From DASVDK01 sp036562265 [NCBI: Thermodesulfobacteriota bacterium] (GTDB lineage: Bacteria; DASVDK01): a DNA stretch of 11,166 nucleotides. Positions 7,189 through 11,166 of the stretch are shown piece by piece. Numbering within the stretch: position 1 is the stretch's first letter; each line of letters begins with the position of its first letter. Where the stretch lies: positions 1-11,166 of the forward strand of contig DATCKS010000394.1 in assembly GCA_036562265.1 (NCBI GenBank), in the 5' to 3' direction. A program made the position numbers and the translations under genes. The notes beneath the pieces were generated by a model. The model was not told the origin of the DNA. It worked only from the letters and a program-made list of their open reading frames with translations, and did not search any database.

Positions 7189-8162
7189 CCGCCACGCTCG
7201 AGCGCGCGGAGGTGGTCGGTCGCGGCCAGCCGGCCGATCCGGCGGCCGTGGCGGCGCTCGCGGCAGAACTCCCCGGGGCGCGGCGCGACGTGCCGCTCGC
7301 CCCCTTCACCACGTTCCGCATCGGCGGGCGGGCCGACCTCTTCGTCGAGGTCACGAGCCGGGCGGCCCTCGTCGAGGCGGTGCGAGCGGCGCGTCGGCAC
7401 GGCGTGCCGTACTTCGTCCTGGCCGGCGGCAGCAACCTCCTCGTCGACGACGCCGGGATCCGCGGCCTGGTCATCCACAACCGCGCGGCCGAACTCCGCC
7501 GCGAGGGGACCCGCCTGACCGTCGGCTCGGGCCTCCCGCTCGCTGACCTCCTCGAAGCGGCCGCTCGCGAGTCGCTCACCGGCCTCGAGTTCGCGGCCGG
7601 GATCCCCGGCTCGGTCGGCGGGGCGATCTACGGCAACGCCGGCGCCTACGGCAAGGCGATCCAGGACGTCCTCGTCCGGGCGACGCTCCTCACGCCGGAC
7701 GACCGCATCGTCGAGGTCGGCCCCGAGGCGCTCGGCTTCGCGTACCGGACGAGCGCGCTCAAGCGAAGCGGCGACCTCGTCCTCGACGCGACGTTCGAGC
7801 TGGCGCCGGGAGACGCCGAGCGGATCAGGCGGGCGATGGCCGAGATCATCCACATCCGCGAGGCCAAGCACCCCGACCCGGCGCGCTTCGGCTCCGCCGG
7901 TTCCTATTTCAAGAACCTGCCGCCCGCCACGCCCGGCGGCCGGCGAACCCCGGCCGGGCTCCTCCTCGAACAGGTCGGCGCCAAGGGGATGGCCGAGGGG
8001 CGCGCGATCGTGGCGGCCGAACACGCCAACTTCATCGTGAACCCCGGCGGCGCCACGGCGGCCGACGTCCTCGCCCTGGCCGCGCGCCTCAAGCGACTCG
8101 TGCACGAGCGCTTCGGCGTGCGGCTCGAGGAAGAGGTGCTGTTCGTCACCTCCCGAGCCTGA
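7185..8162 (+). CDS. murB: UDP-N-acetylenolpyruvoylglucosamine reductase
   Basis: MurB reduces UDP-GlcNAc-enolpyruvate to UDP-MurNAc with NADPH and FAD, the second committed step of peptidoglycan precursor synthesis in the cytoplasm. The 325-residue protein has the FAD domain signatures TTFRIGGRAD (42-51), GGSNLLV (81-87) and GIPGSVGGAIYGNAGAYG (139-156). The active-site parts are YRTS at 187-190, GSAGSYFKN at 237-245 with Ser240 as the likely proton donor, and the C-terminal LEEEVLFV carrying the conserved Glu. Length and domain order are normal. The GTG at 7185 overlaps the PHP stop; it has no strong ribosome site of its own and is probably coupled. It lies outside a mur/fts cluster, as none of its neighbours is a division or wall gene. 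Confidence 0.95.
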   Translation: MTATLERAEVVGRGQPADPAAVAALAAELPGARRDVPLAPFTTFRIGGRADLFVEVTSRAALVEAVRAARRHGVPYFVLAGGSNLLVDDAGIRGLVIHNRAAELRREGTRLTVGSGLPLADLLEAAARESLTGLEFAAGIPGSVGGAIYGNAGAYGKAIQDVLVRATLLTPDDRIVEVGPEALGFAYRTSALKRSGDLVLDATFELAPGDAERIRRAMAEIIHIREAKHPDPARFGSAGSYFKNLPPATPGGRRTPAGLLLEQVGAKGMAEGRAIVAAEHANFIVNPGGATAADVLALAARLKRLVHERFGVRLEEEVLFVTSRA

Positions 8163-8275
8163 GCGGTCGCGCCCGCCCATCCCTGCCGTTTCCTCGTCTA
8201 GGCACCCGCCTTCCAGTTTCTGCCGCTCGTCGCCACGCCGGGCGGCCGACCTGCCGGCCACCCCTCGCGTTTCCG

Positions 8276-8292
8276 CTGGAACGGTCCTTGCC
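8276..8292 (+). promoter_or_regulatory. candidate sigma-54 (-24/-12) promoter of the VWA lipoprotein gene
   Basis: The 17 bases CTGGAACGGTCCTTGCC match the sigma-54 consensus YTGGCACGrNNNTTGCW at all but two informative positions. The GG (8278-8279) and GC (8290-8291) are at the required distance. Transcription would begin near 8303, giving a leader of about 32 bases before the GTG at 8335, with AGGAGG at 8321-8326. A short dyad, GGCCG/CGGCC, lies upstream at 8244-8248 and 8255-8259, but I cannot show that it is an activator site. Confidence 0.5.
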
Positions 8293-8334
8293 TGAGCAGG
8301 GAAGCCGTCAGGGAGGGGACAGGAGGACCTATCG

Positions 8335-9378
8335 GTGCGCAAGACCTACGCAGGAGCCCTTGCGGCTCTGGCGCTCGGCATGGTTGCGGCCGGCTGTGGA
8401 GGCGACGACGGGAACGGCGGGGGAGGGGTCCCGAGCGAGGAGCGGACGTTCGTCTTCACGGTCTCGGTGCCCGGAGCGCCGCCGGGCGACCTCGACCCGG
8501 CGTTCTTCCGCGACGAGGCGCTCAGCGAGGCCGGTGTCACGCTCGCGTCGCAGACCAACCCCAACATCGGCGAGGCGTCGGCCTCGGTCATCGATCAGGA
8601 CCGGGCGAGCGGCGTGCCGGGTCCCTTCACCCTGGCCGTCCACTTCGACGCGTCGGGATCGATCGACGACAACGGCCGCGACCCCGACGGCAACCGCTTC
8701 ACGGCGGCAGAGGCGGTCGTGGACGAGATCGACGCTCGCCGGAGCGACGCGACGCCGCGCTTCTTCACGTTCCGGTTCGATCAGGGGCACCCGCAGTACG
8801 GGACGCAGCGCTTCCGCGAGGTCGCCAGCATCTCGGGCGCCCGGGCCGAGGGGGCGGACGGCTTCTCGCCGGCGCTCACGGCGAGCATCAACATCCTCGA
8901 CCAGGCCGTTCCGAGCGGCAACGTGGCGATGCTGCTCCTGACCGACGGCGAGAACAACGCCGAGGACCCCGCCCGGGTGTCGCTCCAGGACTGCGACGGC
9001 GGCGAGGCCTCGGACCGGACCGACTGCTCCGACGACATCGGGAAGGTCGACGAGGCGGCCGGCAGCCGCGCGCGGATCTACGTCGTCGGTCTCGGCAACG
9101 TGGACACGGCGCTCGAGAAGTTCAAGGACCTGGCGAACGCGACCGGCGCGGTGTACGTCAAGGCGAGCCGGGCCGAGCAGCTCGAGACGCAGTTCCGCGC
9201 CCTCGGCGCCCTCATCGCCTCGGGCGGCGTGGTCGTGACCGGGCAGACCGGGAACGTCAACGTCACGCAGGGCGGCAACCCGTTCGTGCGCGGCTGGATG
9301 CGCTTCAACAAGAACGGCGCCCCATGTCCGCCGGGGACCCAGGAGCACGACGCCGACACCTGCAAGGTGCAGTTCTGA
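8335..9378 (+). CDS. VWA-domain lipoprotein
   Basis: A 347-residue lipoprotein with a VWA fold. The signal is MRKTYAGALAALALGMVAAG with Cys21 as the lipidated residue, followed by a Gly/Asp-rich tether (CGGDDGNGGGG). The MIDAS core is FDASGSIDD with Asp105, Ser107 and Ser109. The second loop is around FSPALTAS (177-184), and LLLTDGENN supplies Asp204. YVVGLGNVDTALEKFKDLA continues the usual VWA strand/helix order. Four more cysteines (220, 231, 331, 343) come in two close pairs, suggesting disulfides in the periplasm or outside. The last 50 residues form a small Cys-containing module I do not recognise. The GTG start is fixed by AGGAGG at 8321-8326 with 8-base spacing. The gene stands alone with its own candidate sigma-54 promoter. 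Ligand binding or adhesion is a reasonable role, but the partner is unknown. Confidence 0.82.
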   Translation: MRKTYAGALAALALGMVAAGCGGDDGNGGGGVPSEERTFVFTVSVPGAPPGDLDPAFFRDEALSEAGVTLASQTNPNIGEASASVIDQDRASGVPGPFTLAVHFDASGSIDDNGRDPDGNRFTAAEAVVDEIDARRSDATPRFFTFRFDQGHPQYGTQRFREVASISGARAEGADGFSPALTASINILDQAVPSGNVAMLLLTDGENNAEDPARVSLQDCDGGEASDRTDCSDDIGKVDEAAGSRARIYVVGLGNVDTALEKFKDLANATGAVYVKASRAEQLETQFRALGALIASGGVVVTGQTGNVNVTQGGNPFVRGWMRFNKNGAPCPPGTQEHDADTCKVQF

Positions 9379-9411
9379 GCCGTCGGGCCAGCCGAGAGCG
9401 GCGCGGGGACG

Positions 9412-9431
9412 GGGGCCGCGCGAGCGGCCCC
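9412..9431 (+). terminator. GC-rich hairpin after the VWA lipoprotein gene
   Basis: GGGGCCGC (9412-9419) and GCGGCCCC (9424-9431) form a perfect 8-base-pair stem closed by a GCGA tetraloop of the stable GNRA class, 33 bases after the lipoprotein stop. No T tract follows, so it is a terminator-like or 3'-protecting hairpin rather than a canonical intrinsic terminator. Two further dyads lie in the same spacer, at 9461-9475 and 9482-9513. Confidence 0.5.
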
Positions 9432-9481
9432 GGGCCGCACGCCCGGGCGCCGTGACGCCGGTCCGCGCCGCGGACGACGCA

Positions 9482-9513
9482 TGGGGTCGGACGCCGACGG
9501 CCGCCCGACCCCA
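9482..9513. terminator. hairpin between convergent genes, possible bidirectional terminator
   Basis: TGGGGTCGG at 9482-9490 pairs exactly with CCGACCCCA at 9505-9513, a 9-base stem with a 14-base loop. It lies 45 bases beyond the stop of the SDR gene on the minus strand and about 104 beyond the lipoprotein stop on the plus strand. It could serve either transcript. It also resembles the repeat arm of the left-hand repeat region, so it may be a repeat remnant instead. Confidence 0.4.
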
Positions 9514-9557
9514 CGTCCGCCCATCGGGCACCCGGTAAGACCTGACTCCAGGGGGCG

Positions 9558-10304
9558 CTAGTAGGTCGCCCGGCCGCCCGAGAGGTCGAACACGCCCCCG
9601 GTGGTGAACGAGCACTCGTCGGAGGCGAGCCAGGCGACGAGCGCCGCCACCTCCTCCGGCTTGCCGGTGCGGTTCATCGGGATCTTCGAGACCATGTACC
9701 GCACCGCCTCGTCCGTGAGCTGCTTGAGGATGTCCGTCTCGATCACGGCCGGGGTCACGCAGTTCACCAGGACGCCGCTCGTCGCCAGCTCCTTGCCGAG
9801 CGCCTTCGTGAACCCGATGACGCCGGCCTTCGCCGAGGAGTAGGCCGCCATGTTCGGGTTCCCCTCCTTGCCGGAGATCGAAGCGATGTTGACGATCCGG
9901 CCCGACCGCTGCGCGAGCATGGTCGGCAGGACCGCCTTCGTGACGTAGAAGACGCCGTCGAGGTCGATCGCCATCACGCGCCGCCACTCGTCCTCGGGGT
10001 ACTCCACCACCGGCGCCGCCTTGCCGGCGATGCCGGCGTTGTTCACGAGGATGTCGATCCGGCCGCTCCGGGCGACGACGGACCCGGCCATCGCGCGCGC
10101 GCTCGCCGGATCGGTCACGTCGAGCCGCATCGCGACGGCGTCACCGCCGCGGGCCACGATCCGCTCCGCCTCTGTTCGGGCCGCCGGCTCGTCCAGGTCG
10201 GCGACCACCACCCGGGCGCCCTCGGCCGCGAGCCGCTCCGCGATGGCGGCGCCGATCCCCCGTGCGGCCCCCGTGACGATCGCCGTCCGGTTCTTGAGGT
10301 CCAT
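9558..10304 (-). CDS. short-chain dehydrogenase/reductase (classical SDR)
   Basis: A 248-residue NAD(P)-dependent oxidoreductase. TGAARGIG at 11-18 is the dinucleotide loop. Asp36 in VVVADLDE suggests a preference for NAD over NADP. LDV (61-63) and NNAG (88-91) follow. The catalytic residues are Ser142 in NIASISG, Tyr155 and Lys159 in YSSAK. The Asn usually found in the VNLxG motif is Asp114 in AIDLDGVFY. The C-terminus, FDLSGGRATY, is a full-length family end. It would oxidise an alcohol or reduce a ketone. FabG-like names are common for such proteins, but sugar-acid or other catabolic dehydrogenases fit as well, given the IclR regulator upstream. The ATG at 10304 is well supported by AAAGGAGGA (10313-10321) with 8-base spacing. 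Confidence 0.88.
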   Translation of the reverse strand: MDLKNRTAIVTGAARGIGAAIAERLAAEGARVVVADLDEPAARTEAERIVARGGDAVAMRLDVTDPASARAMAGSVVARSGRIDILVNNAGIAGKAAPVVEYPEDEWRRVMAIDLDGVFYVTKAVLPTMLAQRSGRIVNIASISGKEGNPNMAAYSSAKAGVIGFTKALGKELATSGVLVNCVTPAVIETDILKQLTDEAVRYMVSKIPMNRTGKPEEVAALVAWLASDECSFTTGGVFDLSGGRATY

Positions 10305-10392
10305 GTCGCGCTTCCTCCTTTCGATAAGGCCGCCACACGCGATCCTCTCCTCGCCGGTCCGGCGGCCCTGCCCGCCCGGCGACGCGGCCCCT

Positions 10393-10411
10393 GCGCCGCG
10401 GCGATCGGCGC
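10393..10411 (-). terminator. weak hairpin after the IclR-family gene
   Basis: GCGCCG (10393-10398) and CGGCGC (10406-10411) form a 6-base-pair stem with a 7-base loop, starting 7 bases after the IclR stop on the minus strand. There is no T tract. It may attenuate read-through into the SDR gene or be a chance dyad in GC-rich sequence. Confidence 0.25.
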
Positions 10412-10418
10412 GTTGCGC

Positions 10419-11166
10419 TCAGGGTCTCGGCCCCGCAGTCCCCCGACGCGAAGCCGGCCGAAAGCCCAGAGCCGTCGAGATCGCGTCCGCCGCTGCGCGG
10501 ACCATCGGCCCCCACGCCTCGAGCTGGTCGACCGAGAGGCGATACGCGGGCCCCGAGACCGACACCGACGCAACCACGTTCCCCTGGTGGTCGAAGATCG
10601 GCGCGCCGACGCACCGGAGGCCCTCCTCACCCTCCTCGTCGTCGATCGCGAAGCCGCGCCGGGCGACCTCGAGCACGTGGCGCCGAAGGCGGTCCGGGTC
10701 GGTGATCGTTCGGGCGGTCAGCCTCGGAAGCCCCGCCGCCAGGATCCGGGCCAGGCGGTCGGCCGGCACATGGGCGAGGATCGCCTTGCCCACGGCGCTG
10801 CAGTGGAGATACTCGCGGTAGCCCAGGTTCGCGGCCACCCGGATGCGCTGCGGACTCTCGATCCGGTCCACGTAGATCCCGGTGTCCCCGTCGAGCACCA
10901 TGAGGAAGACGGTCTCGCGCGTCTTCGCCATCAACTCCTCGAGGACGGGCCTCGCCCTGGTGCGAAGCTCGAGGGAGTCGAGAACCCTGTTGCCCAGCTC
11001 GAGCAGGCGGAGGCCGAGCCCGTACCGGCCACCTTCGGGGGTCGGCTGCACGAACTGGTGGCGAGCGAGCACCGTCAGGAGCCGGTAGGCGGTGCTGGGA
11101 TGCAGCCCCACGCCTCGGGCAACCTCGTGGACGCCGCAGTCGCGAGCGACGGAGCCGAGGTACGAG
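10419..11166 (-). CDS. IclR-family transcriptional regulator, 5' end cut by the window
   Basis: A regulator of the IclR family lacking its N-terminus. The visible frame continues to the window edge, upstream of the GTG at 11111. It reads GVHEVARGVGLHPSTAYRLL, the second and third helices of the winged helix-turn-helix, so the real start lies beyond 11166. The effector domain follows, with RIRVAANLGYREYLHCSAVGKAILA, then GLRCVGAPIFDHQGNVVASVSVSGP near the C-terminus; both are hallmark IclR ligand-domain segments. About 248 residues are present, so only about 20-30 should be missing. It lies 114 bases upstream of the SDR gene on the same strand. IclR proteins commonly control neighbouring catabolic genes, so the SDR is a candidate target, though no operator was identified. 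Confidence 0.92.
   Translation of the reverse strand, partial: SYLGSVARDCGVHEVARGVGLHPSTAYRLLTVLARHQFVQPTPEGGRYGLGLRLLELGNRVLDSLELRTRARPVLEELMAKTRETVFLMVLDGDTGIYVDRIESPQRIRVAANLGYREYLHCSAVGKAILAHVPADRLARILAAGLPRLTARTITDPDRLRRHVLEVARRGFAIDDEEGEEGLRCVGAPIFDHQGNVVASVSVSGPAYRLSVDQLEAWGPMVRAAADAISTALGFRPASRRGTAGPRP

Noticed and set aside
8329-9987. 552-codon minus-strand open frame across the lipoprotein gene and part of the SDR gene
   Set aside because: It covers real genes on the other strand or in another frame and contains no motif of its own.

Overview
The window is about 70% GC or more, densely coded, with GTG starts and 4-base stop/start overlaps. It reads as the chromosome of a high-GC Gram-negative bacterium. 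The lipoprotein signal, MurB, a MoxR/CoxE-type ATPase and VWA pair, a GT4 glycosyltransferase with a methyltransferase, and a candidate sigma-54 promoter all fit this. A Deltaproteobacteria, Myxococcota, Binatota or Rokubacteria-like organism is my guess. No rRNA or other marker fixes the taxon. I saw no CRISPR array, tRNA, intact insertion sequence or phage gene.

Left part (1-4849), all on the minus strand. From right to left in transcription order: a MoxR/CoxD-like AAA+ ATPase and a CoxE-like VWA protein, 9 bases apart, forming a likely two-gene operon. After a gap of about 310 bases comes an exported transglutaminase-like protein. A REP/REPIN-like repeat region follows. Then come a class I SAM methyltransferase and a GT4 glycosyltransferase that overlap by GTGA; the glycosyltransferase is cut by the window edge.

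Middle (5010-8162), plus strand, diverging from the AAA+ gene: a YtxH-like small membrane protein, a two-domain dCTP deaminase, a PHP-domain metal-dependent hydrolase and MurB. Spacing is tight (13 bases, 12 bases and a 4-base overlap), so this is probably one transcription unit. A TTGACA-type promoter lies in the divergent gap.

Right part: a VWA-domain lipoprotein gene on the plus strand (8335-9378) has its own close match to the sigma-54 -24/-12 element. It ends in a hairpin-rich spacer, where it converges on a minus-strand pair: an IclR-family regulator (cut by the right edge) followed by a short-chain dehydrogenase.

I found no clear undescribed multi-gene system. The most useful leads are the REPIN-like repeat at 1465-1635 with a possible second copy near 9482-9549, the candidate sigma-54 promoter of the lipoprotein gene, the AAA+/VWA pair without any CO dehydrogenase gene beside it, and a transglutaminase-like protein that seems to lack the third catalytic residue.
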